A DNA stretch of 64,000 nucleotides from an uncultured Clostridia bacterium. GTDB lineage: Bacteria > Bacillota > Clostridia > Christensenellales > Borkfalkiaceae. The notes under the pieces are model-generated. The model saw nothing but the letters and a program-made list of their open reading frames with translations. It ran no database searches and was not told the origin of the DNA. Of the stretch, positions 11,311 to 20,035 are shown piece by piece. The stretch is from assembly GCA_944368775.1 (NCBI GenBank), contig CALVXB010000008.1, positions 33,687-97,686 of the forward strand, written 5' to 3'. Position 1 is the stretch's first letter. Every line of letters begins with the position of its first letter. Made by a program: the position numbers and the translations under genes.

Positions 11311-12429
11311 ATGACGCTCTGTCTACTCGCCGCGGCGGACGTGCTGCGCGCCGTCGGCTCGGTGCTGCTTGCGCTGCTCATCCTGCTCGCCATGGTCACC
11401 GTGCACGAGTTCGGCCACTACGCCGCGGGAAAGCTGCTGCATTTCAAAGTCGAAGAATTTTCCGTCGGCTTCGGCCCCAAGTTGTTTTCGCGCGCCAAAA
11501 AGGACGGAGAAGTTTTCTCCGTCCGCCTGCTCCCGCTGGGCGGGTTTTGCGCCTTCGCGGGGGAGGACGCCGACGCCGCCGACCCCGCCGCCTTCTCCAA
11601 CAAGCCGCCGTGGCAGCGCATCCTCGTGCTGCTTGCGGGGCCGGTGATGAACTACCTGCTCGCCCTGCTGCTCATCCTCTGTTCCTTCGCCTGCTTCGGC
11701 CGCCTGCAGCCGATGGCGGTAGAAGTCGAGCCCGCCGCCGACCCCGCCGCGGCGGCGTATTCGCTGCAAGAGGGCGACATCCTGCTCGCCTGCGAGGGGA
11801 AGAGCATCTTCCTCATCTCCGACCTGATGGACGCGCTCGATGGCAGGCGCGCGGGCGAGCGCGCCACCTTCACCCTCGCGCGGGAGAGCGGGGAGGGGAG
11901 GACGGTCGTCGAGGCGGACATCATCCTGCGCGCGAACGCAGATTTTGCAAACCTCGCCGACACCGGCGCGCTCTGGCGGGCGCTGGGCATCCGCTACGAC
12001 GCGCAGCGGGAGAGCTACCGCGTCGCCTCAACGCCCTGGCGGTTCGGCTTTTGGGAGACGCTCGGCGGCTCCTTCGGCTACTCCTTCCGCATCGGCGGCA
12101 CCCTGCTGCGCACACTCGGCCAGCTGCTTACCGGCGACATCGGCCTCTCCGCCTTCGGCGGGCCGGTCACCACCATCCGCCTCACCGCCGAAGTCGCCGC
12201 GCGCGGCGTGCAGCCATTTTTGGAGATCGCCGCCTTCATCGGCGTCAACCTCGCCGTGTTCAACCTGCTGCCCGTCCCCGCGCTGGACGGCGCGCGCGTG
12301 CTTTTGACGGGCGTCGAGTGGGTGCGCGGCAAGCCGCTGCCCCGCAAGGTCGAGGGCGCCATCCACGCCGTCGGCTTCGTGCTGCTGCTCGCCTTCGCCG
12401 TGCTCGTCGACCTGCTGCATTTGTTTTGA
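11311..12429 (+). CDS. rseP: RseP/RasP-type site-2 intramembrane metalloprotease with PDZ domain
   Basis: Cleaves anti-sigma factors or leftover signal peptides within the membrane. 372 residues. The zinc site HEFGH is in the first transmembrane helix (VTVHEFGHYAAGKLLHF). A PDZ domain with LQEGDILLACEGK follows. The third metal ligand is in LLPVPALDGARVLL. The start at 11311 has CGAGG upstream and a hydrophobic N-terminus. Order dxr-rseP is conserved in Firmicutes. Target regulators are not in the window. Confidence 0.95.
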   Translation: MTLCLLAAADVLRAVGSVLLALLILLAMVTVHEFGHYAAGKLLHFKVEEFSVGFGPKLFSRAKKDGEVFSVRLLPLGGFCAFAGEDADAADPAAFSNKPPWQRILVLLAGPVMNYLLALLLILCSFACFGRLQPMAVEVEPAADPAAAAYSLQEGDILLACEGKSIFLISDLMDALDGRRAGERATFTLARESGEGRTVVEADIILRANADFANLADTGALWRALGIRYDAQRESYRVASTPWRFGFWETLGGSFGYSFRIGGTLLRTLGQLLTGDIGLSAFGGPVTTIRLTAEVAARGVQPFLEIAAFIGVNLAVFNLLPVPALDGARVLLTGVEWVRGKPLPRKVEGAIHAVGFVLLLAFAVLVDLLHLF

Positions 12430-12452
12430 ATTTTTGAATCTGTAACAAAAAG

Positions 12453-12487
12453 GGGGTGCGCCGCGCGCTTTGCGCGCGGCGCACCCC
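12453..12487. terminator. Shared terminator between rseP and the thioesterase gene
   Basis: A perfect 16-bp stem (12453-12468 with 12472-12487, loop TTT) lies between convergent genes. On the minus strand it is followed by CTTTTTGTT, so it works best for the thioesterase transcript. Confidence 0.85.
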
Positions 12488-12514
12488 TTCGGCGTCTCAA
12501 AATATTGCGGGCGG

Positions 12515-12937
12515 TCAGCGGCTCTCCTGCGCGCAGCGGCAAAAGAGCGCATCCCACGCGGGATTGCGCCGCCGCAGCGAGATGGGCTTTCCGCTCCCGT
12601 CGATGAAGCAGTGCGCGCTCGTTCCGCGCGCCCGCAGCGTTCCGTCCGGGCCGATCATCTCGTAACTGAGCTCAAAGCGCACCCCCGTGTACTTCGTCAG
12701 CTGCGTGCGGATCTCCACCGTCTCGGCAAAGCGGGTCATCCCCTTAAATTCGCATTGCACGGACAGCACGGGGCTGAGCACACCTTCTATTTCCATCTTG
12801 TCGTAGCCCAAGCCCATCTGCTCGAGCAGGTCGACGCGCGCCTCCTCCATCCAGCGGATGTAGTTGGAGTGGTGCACGATCTGCATGGTATCCGTCTCGT
12901 AATACTGCGCCTTGTGGCGGTAGGGCAAAAGTTCCAC
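12515..12937 (-). CDS. YbgC/FadM-type acyl-CoA thioesterase (hotdog fold)
   Basis: 140-residue hotdog-fold protein that would hydrolyse an acyl- or hydroxybenzoyl-CoA. The family's active-site segment is visible as YYETDTMQIVHHSNYIRWMEEAR, split at T by the catalytic Asp. It continues with RVDLLEQMGL. I place the start at GTG 12937 because GGGAGG lies eight bases upstream and the open frame beyond it runs through the promoter. A perfect consensus promoter lies just upstream (12963-12991). Substrate unknown. Confidence 0.88.
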   Translation of the reverse strand: MELLPYRHKAQYYETDTMQIVHHSNYIRWMEEARVDLLEQMGLGYDKMEIEGVLSPVLSVQCEFKGMTRFAETVEIRTQLTKYTGVRFELSYEMIGPDGTLRARGTSAHCFIDGSGKPISLRRRNPAWDALFCRCAQESR

Positions 12938-12962
12938 GCCGCTCGCCTCCCGTTTTTTGCCT

Positions 12963-12991
12963 ATTATAGCACGCCCGCGCGCCGCTGTCAA
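12963..12991 (-). promoter_or_regulatory. Consensus sigma-A promoter of the thioesterase gene
   Basis: On the minus strand TTGACA-N17-TATAAT is a full match in both boxes. The transcript would start about 20 bases before the GTG start. Confidence 0.93.
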
Positions 12992-13055
12992 CGCCCGCGC
13001 CGCGCTTTCGCGCGCGCCGCCGCTCATATCGCCCGCGCGCGGGAGGGATATTTTG

Positions 13056-13084
13056 TTGACGAAGCGCCCGCTTTGTGGTACAAT
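13056..13084 (+). promoter_or_regulatory. Promoter of the TIM-barrel gene
   Basis: TTGACG (13056-13061), 17 bases, TACAAT (13079-13084). It is divergent from the thioesterase promoter, about 65 bases away. Confidence 0.85.
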
Positions 13085-13154
13085 TTGCGCTGAAAATACA
13101 ACGGCGAAGCGGGGCACGCGGCTTTTGCCGCGCCCCCGCGCGGAGAAAACTACG

Positions 13155-13946
13155 ATGTACAGCGGCGTTTCCACATCCTGCCTCTTTTTGCGGGAGATGA
13201 ACGAAGACGCGCTCACCGTGCTCAACGGCCTCGGCGTGCGCGCGACGGAGATCTTTTTGACCACCTTTTCCGAATACACGCAGCAGTTCGCGCAGCTGCT
13301 GTGCGAGCGCAAGGGGAACTTGCACGTCCACTCGGTGCATGTGCTCAACACCCAATTCGAGCCGCAGCTGTTCGGCAGCCACCCGCGCGCCCGCGCAGAC
13401 GCCTTCCGCCTGCTGCACGAGGCGATGGCCGCGGCGCACACCTTCGGCGCGGGTCACTACACCTTCCACGGCATCACCCGCCTCAAAAAGAACAGCGCTC
13501 CCGCCGACCCCGCCCGCCTCGCGCCCGCCTTTCGCGACATCATCGACGCCTGCGCCGAGCACGGCGTGCGCCTGTGCCTCGAAACGGTGCATTGGGCGCT
13601 GTACAACGCGCCCGGGCTGTTCCGTCCCCTCGCCGCCGCCTGCCCCGACCTGATGGGCGTGCTCGACGTCAAGCAGACCCGCCTCTCCGGCTACCCGTAC
13701 CCCATGTATATCAAGGACATGGAGGGGCACATCGCGCACGTCCACCTCTCCGACGTAGACGCGCGCGGCCGCATCTGCCTGCCGAGGCAGGGGATCTTCG
13801 ACTTTGAAGAGTGCCTGCGCCGCCTCAAAGACGCGGGCTTTGACGGCGCCGCCATCATCGAGGTGTACCCCGACAATTATAAGGAATACGCCGAGCTGAA
13901 GCGCGCCTGCGACTATATCGACGAACTCATCTACAAGATCGGATGA
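13155..13946 (+). CDS. Sugar phosphate isomerase/epimerase family TIM-barrel protein
   Basis: 263 residues of the AP-endonuclease-2 / xylose-isomerase-like fold. Metal-site segments are visible: LHVHSVHVLN, YTFHGI, CLETVHW, HVHLSDVD and AIIEVYPDN, giving His/Glu/Asp ligands typical of the family. Substrate cannot be told from sequence; members act on sugars, inosose or DNA. GGAG lies 9 bases before ATG 13155. It stands as a single gene with its own promoter. A GC-rich 12-bp repeat begins at its end. Confidence 0.82.
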   Translation: MYSGVSTSCLFLREMNEDALTVLNGLGVRATEIFLTTFSEYTQQFAQLLCERKGNLHVHSVHVLNTQFEPQLFGSHPRARADAFRLLHEAMAAAHTFGAGHYTFHGITRLKKNSAPADPARLAPAFRDIIDACAEHGVRLCLETVHWALYNAPGLFRPLAAACPDLMGVLDVKQTRLSGYPYPMYIKDMEGHIAHVHLSDVDARGRICLPRQGIFDFEECLRRLKDAGFDGAAIIEVYPDNYKEYAELKRACDYIDELIYKIG

Positions 13947-13960
13947 GCGGCGCGGGCTGC

Positions 13961-14041
13961 GCATCGGGCGGCGCGTCGGGCGTGCCGGGCTGCGCATCGG
14001 GCGGCGCGTCGGGCGGCGCATCGGGCGGCGCATCGGGCGGC
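13961..14041. repeat. 12-bp tandem repeat GC(A/G)TCGGGCGGC
   Basis: Six copies, interrupted once after the second, start just past the TIM-barrel stop. They lie in a small open frame that would read Gly-Gly-Ala-Ser repeats, but no ribosome site supports it. Confidence 0.85.
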
Positions 14042-14139
14042 GCGGGCAAAAAACCCGCTTTGCGGGCGCTTAAAGGGCGCTGTGCGGCCTTTCGGGCGCA
14101 TTTCGTACAATTTTTTTACAATTCTCGCGACAGATTTGT

Positions 14140-14168
14140 TTGACAGAAAAGCCCTTTTGCATTACAAT
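14140..14168 (+). promoter_or_regulatory. pgi promoter
   Basis: TTGACA (14140-14145), 17 bases, TACAAT (14163-14168). An AT-rich patch lies just upstream. Confidence 0.9.
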
Positions 14169-14241
14169 ATTAACGGTAAAAAACGGAAATAGCACAGGCG
14201 CGGCATACCGCCGCCATGGTCTGAAGGAAACGGAGGTTTTT

Positions 14242-15669
14242 ATGAACACAAGGAGCAAAGAGTGGCGCAGCAGCATGCGCCTGAGCGTCAACTACAACTA
14301 CATGATGAAAAAGTTCATCGGCGAAGACGGCTTCAAAGACGCCGACCTCTCCGCGATGAAGGAGGAGGCGGCAAACGCCTTTTCGTACGTCGACAAGAAC
14401 CGCGGCACGGGCATGATGGGCTGGACCGAGCTGCCCTATAACCAGAAGGAGATCGTCGAAGATATCCTCGCCACCGCGAAGGAAGTGCGCCGCAAGTTCA
14501 AGTACTTCGTCGTGCTCGGCATCGGCGGCAGCGCCCTCGGCCCCATCGCCGTGTTCAACGCGCTCTGCCACCTGCACTACAACGACCTCGCGCCCTCCAA
14601 GCGCCGCGGCCCCAAATTCTACGTCGAAGACAACGTCGACCCCGAGCGCATGCAGGCGCTGCTCGACGTCATCGAGCCGGAAAAGACCTGCTTCAACGTC
14701 ATCACCAAGTCGGGCGCGACCAGCGAAACGATGGCGCAGTACCTGATCGTCAGCGATCTGCTCAACAAGGCGCTGGGCGACAAGGCGAGCGAGCACATCA
14801 TCGCCACCACCGACAGCGCCAAGGGCAACCTCATCAAGCTCGCCAAGCAGCACGGCTATAAGACCTTCTACATCCCCGACGGCGTCGGCGGCCGCTTCTC
14901 CGAGCTGTGCCCCGTCGGCCTGCTCCCCGCGGCCGTGCTCGGCCTCGACGTCAAGCTGATGCTCGCGGGCGCCGCGTACATGGACGGCCTCTGCAGCCGC
15001 CCCTCCATCGCAAAGAACCCCGCGCTCGCCTGCGCGGTGCTGCAGGTCGCGGCGATGCGCCGCGGCAAAAACGTCGGCGTCATGATGCCCTATGCCGACA
15101 GCCTCAAGCTGATGGCAGATTGGTACTGCCAGCTTTGGGCGGAGAGCCTGGGCAAAAACGTCACTTTGGACGGCGAGCCCTGCAACGTCGGTCAGACCCC
15201 CGTCAAGGCGTTGGGCGTCACCGATCAGCACTCGCAGGTGCAGCTTTACACCGAGGGCCCCTTCGATAAGGTGGTCACCTTCCTCTCCGTCGGCAACTAC
15301 CGCACCGAGTTCGATATCCCGCACGGCTGCGAGGATATCCCCGACGTCGCCTTCCTCGGCGGCCACACGATGAACGAGCTGATCGCCGCGGAGAACAAGG
15401 CGACGGCGTACGCGCTCGCCAAGGCTGGCCGCCAGAACTACACCATCGTGCTGCCCGCCGTCAACGAGTTCACCCTCGGCCAGCTGATGTTCCTCTTCGA
15501 GCTGCAGACGGCGTACGCGGGCGCGATGCTCAACATCGACACCTACAACCAGCCGGGTGTCGAGGCGGGCAAGCAGGCTACCTACGCGCTGCTCGGCAAA
15601 AAGGGTTACGAGGCGAAGAAGGCAGAGCTGGACAGCGCCCCCGCCGAAGAGGAAAAGTACACCGTATAA
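14242..15669 (+). CDS. pgi: Glucose-6-phosphate isomerase
   Basis: Interconverts glucose-6-P and fructose-6-P in glycolysis. 475 residues. Motifs are VVLGIGGSALGP, KFYVEDNVDPERM, TKSGATSETMAQ (phosphate binding), GVGGRFSEL, TDQHSQVQLYTEGP and NQPGVEAGK (catalytic Lys). The start is taken at 14242 because GGAGG lies 5 bases upstream. A later Met at 14275 is possible. It has its own promoter and a following hairpin. Confidence 0.97.
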   Translation: MNTRSKEWRSSMRLSVNYNYMMKKFIGEDGFKDADLSAMKEEAANAFSYVDKNRGTGMMGWTELPYNQKEIVEDILATAKEVRRKFKYFVVLGIGGSALGPIAVFNALCHLHYNDLAPSKRRGPKFYVEDNVDPERMQALLDVIEPEKTCFNVITKSGATSETMAQYLIVSDLLNKALGDKASEHIIATTDSAKGNLIKLAKQHGYKTFYIPDGVGGRFSELCPVGLLPAAVLGLDVKLMLAGAAYMDGLCSRPSIAKNPALACAVLQVAAMRRGKNVGVMMPYADSLKLMADWYCQLWAESLGKNVTLDGEPCNVGQTPVKALGVTDQHSQVQLYTEGPFDKVVTFLSVGNYRTEFDIPHGCEDIPDVAFLGGHTMNELIAAENKATAYALAKAGRQNYTIVLPAVNEFTLGQLMFLFELQTAYAGAMLNIDTYNQPGVEAGKQATYALLGKKGYEAKKAELDSAPAEEEKYTV

Positions 15670-15709
15670 CGCGGCGCGGCATACAGACAAATAAAAGCAA
15701 ACAGACGAC

Positions 15710-15739
15710 GGCGGGCGCCCCTCGGGGGCGCCCGCCTTT
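15710..15739 (+). terminator. Terminator after pgi
   Basis: A GGCGGGCGCCCC/GGGGCGCCCGCC stem with a tight TCG loop is followed by only three T's, so it may be weak. Confidence 0.65.
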
Positions 15740-15963
15740 GCGCGCCCGCGCTCGCCGCAAGAACTGCACAAGGGCGCGTTCCGCCGCGCGGGCGGGGGAG
15801 AGGGGCGCGGCGGGGCGGCGAAGCGAACGGGTGCGCATATCTGCATACGTCGATGGGGCGGATAATTTGCAAACTTTTCCCTTCTTCGCCGCAAACAGAC
15901 AAGAATTGCGCGCGCGCACGCGCTACAATGGTAGAGTAAAAAAACCATTCGAGGGCAAAGTAC

Positions 15964-16740
15964 GTGGCGCGCAAAATTGTGATCACATCGGGCAAGGGCG
16001 GCGTGGGCAAGACGACCGTCGCCGCCAACCTCGGCATGCGGCTCTCCGCAATGGGCGAGCGCGTCGTGCTGGCGGATACCGACTTCGGGCTGAACAACAT
16101 CGACGTCGTCTGCGGCGTCGAAAACAGGATCGTCTACGACATCGTGGACGCGATCGAGGGGCGCTGCCGCCCCAAACAGGCGCTCGTGCAGCACCCCGAC
16201 TACCCCAACCTGTTCGTCCTCGCCTCCAACCACACCGACCCGAACAAGTACATATCCCCGCAGACGGTCCGCCTGATCCTCGACAATCTCGCGCCCCGCT
16301 TCGACTATATCCTCATCGACTCGCCCGCCGGCATCGACAGCGGCTTTCACCGCGCCGCCGCCTCCGCCGAGGAGGCCGTCGTCGTCACCACGCCGCACAT
16401 CTCCTCGCTGCGCGACGCCGACAAGGTCATCTCCGTGCTGCAGAGTTACCGCATGCGCAGCGTCGACCTCGTCATCAACATGGTGCGCGGCGACCTCGTC
16501 GTCGACGGCGAGATCCTCTCCCCAGGCGAGATCTCCGAGGCGCTCAACCTGCCGCTGCTCGGCATCATCCCGCAGGAGGACGGCGTCTTTCTCGGTGAGC
16601 GGGGCAGCGGCGACGCGCAAAAGGCCTTCCGCATGCTCGCGGGCAACATCGTCAACGGCACGCGCAAGCTGTACAACGTCACCAACAAGTACGACGGCTT
16701 TTTCGGCAGCATCCGCCGCAGCCTGAAAAAGAGCCTGTGA
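15964..16740 (+). CDS. minD: Septum-site determining ATPase MinD
   Basis: Deviant-Walker ATPase that binds the membrane and carries MinC to block polar division. 258 residues: GKGGVGKTT at 10-18, ADTDFGLNNIDV (switch I), DYILIDSPAGID (switch II). The last 15 residues, GFFGSIRRSLKKSL, form the amphipathic membrane-targeting helix. The start is GTG at 15964 with GAGGG eight bases upstream. A TACAAT at 15924-15929 may be its -10, with no good -35. No minC is nearby; minE follows. Confidence 0.95.
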   Translation: MARKIVITSGKGGVGKTTVAANLGMRLSAMGERVVLADTDFGLNNIDVVCGVENRIVYDIVDAIEGRCRPKQALVQHPDYPNLFVLASNHTDPNKYISPQTVRLILDNLAPRFDYILIDSPAGIDSGFHRAAASAEEAVVVTTPHISSLRDADKVISVLQSYRMRSVDLVINMVRGDLVVDGEILSPGEISEALNLPLLGIIPQEDGVFLGERGSGDAQKAFRMLAGNIVNGTRKLYNVTNKYDGFFGSIRRSLKKSL

Positions 16741-16834
16741 TTGTGATATTTTTTCGGGAAGAAGTTCCGCCGCGGCCGCAGCTTTACGCCGCGCGCGGGC
16801 GGGCCGCACGCCGCGCGGCCGAAGGAGGGGAGGG

Positions 16835-17065
16835 ATGCGTCGCCTGACAGACAACGCCGTGCGCGCCAAACACATTTTAGAGCGGGAGGGCGCGCCGCTG
16901 CCGCCCGACTGCGAGCAGATGCTCGCGCGCGACCTCGAGCGGGTGCTCGCCGGCTACTTCGACCTCGCCGCCCCCGTGCAGGTCAACATCTCCCGCGCGG
17001 GCTGCTACGTCGTCACCGTGCGCGCCGAGGCCTCCCGCCCCCGCCCCTGCGCCGTCGTGCGGTAG
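16835..17065 (+). CDS. minE: Cell division topological specificity factor MinE (short)
   Basis: 76-residue protein that fits MinE in length and layout. A short N-terminal anti-MinCD helix contains RAKHILEREGA. A dimerisation domain follows with DLERVLAGYFDL, then beta strand VQVNISRAGCYVVTVRAEA. MinE triggers MinD ATP hydrolysis and drives pole-to-pole oscillation. GGAGGGG lies directly upstream. Position right after minD supports the call, because sequence identity to familiar MinE proteins looks low. Confidence 0.8.
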   Translation: MRRLTDNAVRAKHILEREGAPLPPDCEQMLARDLERVLAGYFDLAAPVQVNISRAGCYVVTVRAEASRPRPCAVVR

Positions 17066-17103
17066 CCGCCGTTGTGGCGATTTGTGTAAAAAATCTGCAT
17101 TTT

Positions 17104-17174
17104 GCACAATATATTGTGGGTTTTGCTCCTATTGTTGCAAATGCTACAGTATTTTTTGGCAAACGTGCTATAAT
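17104..17174 (+). promoter_or_regulatory. NrdR box and -10 region of nrdD
   Basis: GCACAATATATTGTGG (17104-17119) is a near-perfect NrdR box (consensus aCaCwAtATaTwGtGt). A weaker possible second box is centred about 31 bases downstream (TTGCAAATGCTACAGT, 17135-17150), the usual three-turn spacing. TATAAT at 17169-17174 is the likely -10; no good -35 was found. NrdR represses ribonucleotide reductase genes when dATP/ATP is high. Confidence 0.8.
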
Positions 17175-17210
17175 AGTACCATACGAAAAAATTTACCAGA
17201 GGGAAGAGAG

Positions 17211-19334
17211 ATGCAGGTCATCAAGAGAGACGGAACGGTCGTCGAATACGACCGCGCGAAGATCGCCATCGCGATCGGCAAGGCAAACGCGGAGATGGAG
17301 GCCAAAGAGCGCGCCTCGGGCGCAGAGATCGAGGCCATCCTCGCCTACATCGAGGGGAAAAAGAAAAAGCGCATGCTCGTCGAGGACATCCAAGACGTCA
17401 TCGAGGAGAAGTTGATGGAGCAGGGGCACTACGCCCTCGCCAAAACGTACATCATCTACCGCTACAACCGCGCGCTCGTGCGCAAGGCGAACACGACGGA
17501 CGAGGCCATCCTCAGCCTCATCAGCAACTCGAATAAGGACGTGATGGAGGAAAACTCCAACAAAAACGCGCTCGCCGCGGCGACCCAGCGCGACCTCATC
17601 GCGGGCGAGGTGTCCAAAGACCTCACCCGCCGCATCCTGCTGCCCGAAAAGATCTCGAAGGCGCACGACGAGGGCGTTTTGCACTTCCACGACGCCGACT
17701 ACTTCGTGCAGCCCATCTTCAACTGCTGCCTCATCAACATTGCGGACATGCTCGACAACGGCACCGTCATGAACGGCAAGCTGATCGAGAGCCCCAAAAG
17801 TTTTCAGGTCGCCTGCACGGTGGTCACGCAGATCATCGCGGCGGTCGCCTGCTCGCAGTACGGCGGGCAGTCGGTGGATATGCGCCACCTCGGCAAGTAC
17901 CTGCGTAAGAGCCGCGACAAGTTCGAGCGGCACTTCCGCGAGACCTGCCCGGAGCTCACCGACGAAGAGGTAAACAAGCTGGTCGCCGACCGCATCAAAG
18001 ACGAGCTGAAAAGCGGCGTGCAGACCATCCAATACCAGATCAATACCCTGATGACGACCAACGGGCAATCCCCCTTCGTCACCCTCTTCCTCTACCTCGA
18101 CAAAGAGGACGAGTACCTCGAAGAGAATGCGATGATCGTCACCGAGATCCTGCGCCAGCGCTACGAGGGCATCAAAAACGAAAAGGGCGTGTACATCACC
18201 CCCGCCTTCCCCAAGCTCGTGTATGTGCTCGACGAGATCAACTGCCTCAAGGGGGGCAAGTACGACTACGTCACCGAGCTCGCCGTCAAGTGTTCCTCCA
18301 AGCGGCTGTACCCCGACTACATCTCCGCCAAAAAGATGCGCGAGATCTACGAGGGCAACGTCTTCAGCCCCATGGGGTGCCGCTCTTTCCTCTCCCCGTG
18401 GAAGGACGAAAACGGCAACTATAAGTTCGAGGGCCGCTTCAACCAGGGCGTCGTCTCCATCAACCTCCCGCAGATCGGCATCCTCGCCAAGGGAGATGAA
18501 GAAAAGTTCTGGAAGCTGTTCGACGAGCGGCTCGAGCTCTGCCGCGAGGCGCTCATGTGCCGCCACCGCGCCCTGCTCGGCACCAAGAGCGACGTCTCGC
18601 CCATCCATTGGCAGTACGGCGCCATCGCCCGCCTCGAAAAGGGCGCCGTCATCGACGACCTGCTTAAAGGCGGCTACTCCACCCTCTCGCTCGGCTACAT
18701 CGGTTTGTACGAAGTGACCAAGCTGATGACGGGCGTCTCGCAGACGGACCCGAAGGGGGAGGACTTCGCGCTGCGCGTCATGCAGCATATGCGCGACGCG
18801 ACCGACCGCTGGAAGATGGAGACCGGCCTCGGCTTCGCGCTGTACGGCACCCCGGCCGAGTCGCTGTGCTACCGCTTCGCCCGCATCGATAAGGAGCGCT
18901 TCGGCACCATCGAAGACGTCACCGACAAGGGCTATTACACCAACTCCTACCACGTCGACGTGCGCGAAAACATCGACGCCTTCTCCAAGTTCTCCTTCGA
19001 GGCGCAGTTCCAAAAGATCTCCTCGGGCGGCTGCATCTCCTACGTCGAGATCCCGAATATGCAGAACAACCTCGAGGCGATGCAGGAGATCGTCAAGTTC
19101 ATCTACGACAACATCCAATACGCCGAGTTCAACACCAAGAGCGACTACTGCCACGTCTGCGGCTGGGACGGCGAGATCATCATCAACGACGACAACGAGT
19201 GGGAGTGCCCCAACTGCCACAACAAGGACCACCGCAAGATGAACGTCACCCGCCGTACCTGCGGGTATCTGGGCGAAAACTTCTGGAACCTGGGCAAGAC
19301 CAAAGAGATCAAGGCGCGCGTCCTGCACCTGTAA
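17211..19334 (+). CDS. nrdD: Anaerobic (class III) ribonucleoside-triphosphate reductase
   Basis: Reduces NTPs to dNTPs using a glycyl radical made by NrdG. 707 residues. An N-terminal ATP-cone (MQVIKRDGTVVEYDRAKI) is followed by the reductase barrel. A zinc site (CHVCGWD with CPNC) precedes the radical-Gly motif RRTCGYLGENFWN near the C-terminus. The start at 17211 follows GGGAAGAGAG. The frame stays open upstream to 17082 but that part crosses the promoter and is Cys-rich nonsense. The upstream NrdR box gives the control logic; nrdG follows. Confidence 0.97.
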   Translation: MQVIKRDGTVVEYDRAKIAIAIGKANAEMEAKERASGAEIEAILAYIEGKKKKRMLVEDIQDVIEEKLMEQGHYALAKTYIIYRYNRALVRKANTTDEAILSLISNSNKDVMEENSNKNALAAATQRDLIAGEVSKDLTRRILLPEKISKAHDEGVLHFHDADYFVQPIFNCCLINIADMLDNGTVMNGKLIESPKSFQVACTVVTQIIAAVACSQYGGQSVDMRHLGKYLRKSRDKFERHFRETCPELTDEEVNKLVADRIKDELKSGVQTIQYQINTLMTTNGQSPFVTLFLYLDKEDEYLEENAMIVTEILRQRYEGIKNEKGVYITPAFPKLVYVLDEINCLKGGKYDYVTELAVKCSSKRLYPDYISAKKMREIYEGNVFSPMGCRSFLSPWKDENGNYKFEGRFNQGVVSINLPQIGILAKGDEEKFWKLFDERLELCREALMCRHRALLGTKSDVSPIHWQYGAIARLEKGAVIDDLLKGGYSTLSLGYIGLYEVTKLMTGVSQTDPKGEDFALRVMQHMRDATDRWKMETGLGFALYGTPAESLCYRFARIDKERFGTIEDVTDKGYYTNSYHVDVRENIDAFSKFSFEAQFQKISSGGCISYVEIPNMQNNLEAMQEIVKFIYDNIQYAEFNTKSDYCHVCGWDGEIIINDDNEWECPNCHNKDHRKMNVTRRTCGYLGENFWNLGKTKEIKARVLHL

Positions 19335-19345
19335 GCGGGCGCGCC

Positions 19346-19376
19346 TGCCGCCGCGCCGGCGCGGCGGCAAAATTTT
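19346..19376 (+). terminator. Hairpin after nrdD
   Basis: A perfect 24-bp palindrome (TGCCGCCGCGCC and its complement, 19346-19369) is followed by AAATTTTTG. It may end or attenuate nrdD transcription; nrdG has its own promoter downstream. Confidence 0.7.
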
Positions 19377-19398
19377 TGTAAAAATTTCCCCAACGCTA

Positions 19399-19427
19399 TT
19401 GAAATAGGCGGGGAACTGTGCTACAAT
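19399..19427 (+). promoter_or_regulatory. nrdG promoter
   Basis: TTGAAA (19399-19404), 17 bases, TACAAT (19422-19427). Confidence 0.85.
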
Positions 19428-19455
19428 AAAGGAGAAGGGCGCCGCGGCGCCGCAC

Positions 19456-19986
19456 ATGAATTACGCCAACATCAAAAAACACGACGTCGCCAACGGCGTC
19501 GGGGTGCGCGTGTCGCTGTTCGTCAGCGGCTGCACCCACCGCTGCAAGGGCTGCTTCAACGCCGAGGCGTGGGATTTTGCCTACGGGCAGCCGTACACAG
19601 AGGAGACGCAGCGCGAGGTGCTCGACGCCGTCGACAAGAGCTACATCGCCGGGCTCTCGCTGTTGGGCGGCGAGCCCTTCGAGCCGCAAAACCAGCGCGC
19701 CCTGCTGCCGCTGCTGCGCGCCTTCCGCGCGCGCTTCCCGCAAAAGAGCGTCTGGTGCTACACCGGCTACACGCTGGATACGGACCTCGCCCCGGGCGGG
19801 CGGGCGCACTGCGAGGCGACGGACGAGCTGCTCTCATACATCGACGTCCTCGTCGACGGCGAGTTTGTTGAAGAAAAAAAAGACTTGAAGCTGCGCTTCC
19901 GCGGCTCCTTCAACCAGCGCATCATCGATCTTGCGCGCACGCGCGCCGCAGGGGAGGTGCGCTTGTGGAAGGACGGCGCCTATTAA
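19456..19986 (+). CDS. nrdG: Anaerobic ribonucleotide reductase activating protein NrdG
   Basis: Radical-SAM activase that installs the glycyl radical on NrdD. 176 residues. The cluster motif CTHRCKGCFN (CX3CX2C) and the LLGGEPFEPQN motif are intact. The ribosome site is odd: AAGGAG (19430-19435) is about 20 bases from the ATG. A perfect GGCGCC-GC-GGCGCC hairpin fills the space and could bring the two together. No other start codon is available in frame. It works with nrdD immediately upstream. Confidence 0.95.
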   Translation: MNYANIKKHDVANGVGVRVSLFVSGCTHRCKGCFNAEAWDFAYGQPYTEETQREVLDAVDKSYIAGLSLLGGEPFEPQNQRALLPLLRAFRARFPQKSVWCYTGYTLDTDLAPGGRAHCEATDELLSYIDVLVDGEFVEEKKDLKLRFRGSFNQRIIDLARTRAAGEVRLWKDGAY

Positions 19987-20035
19987 GCTGCCGAACGGGC
20001 CGCCCGCCCCACATTGCGGGCGAAAGGGGATTTGT

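Noticed and set aside
13943..14143. 66-codon ORF overlapping the TIM-barrel stop, reading Gly-Gly-Ala-Ser repeats
   Set aside because: No separate ribosome site, product of a 12-bp repeat, and its end runs into the pgi promoter.
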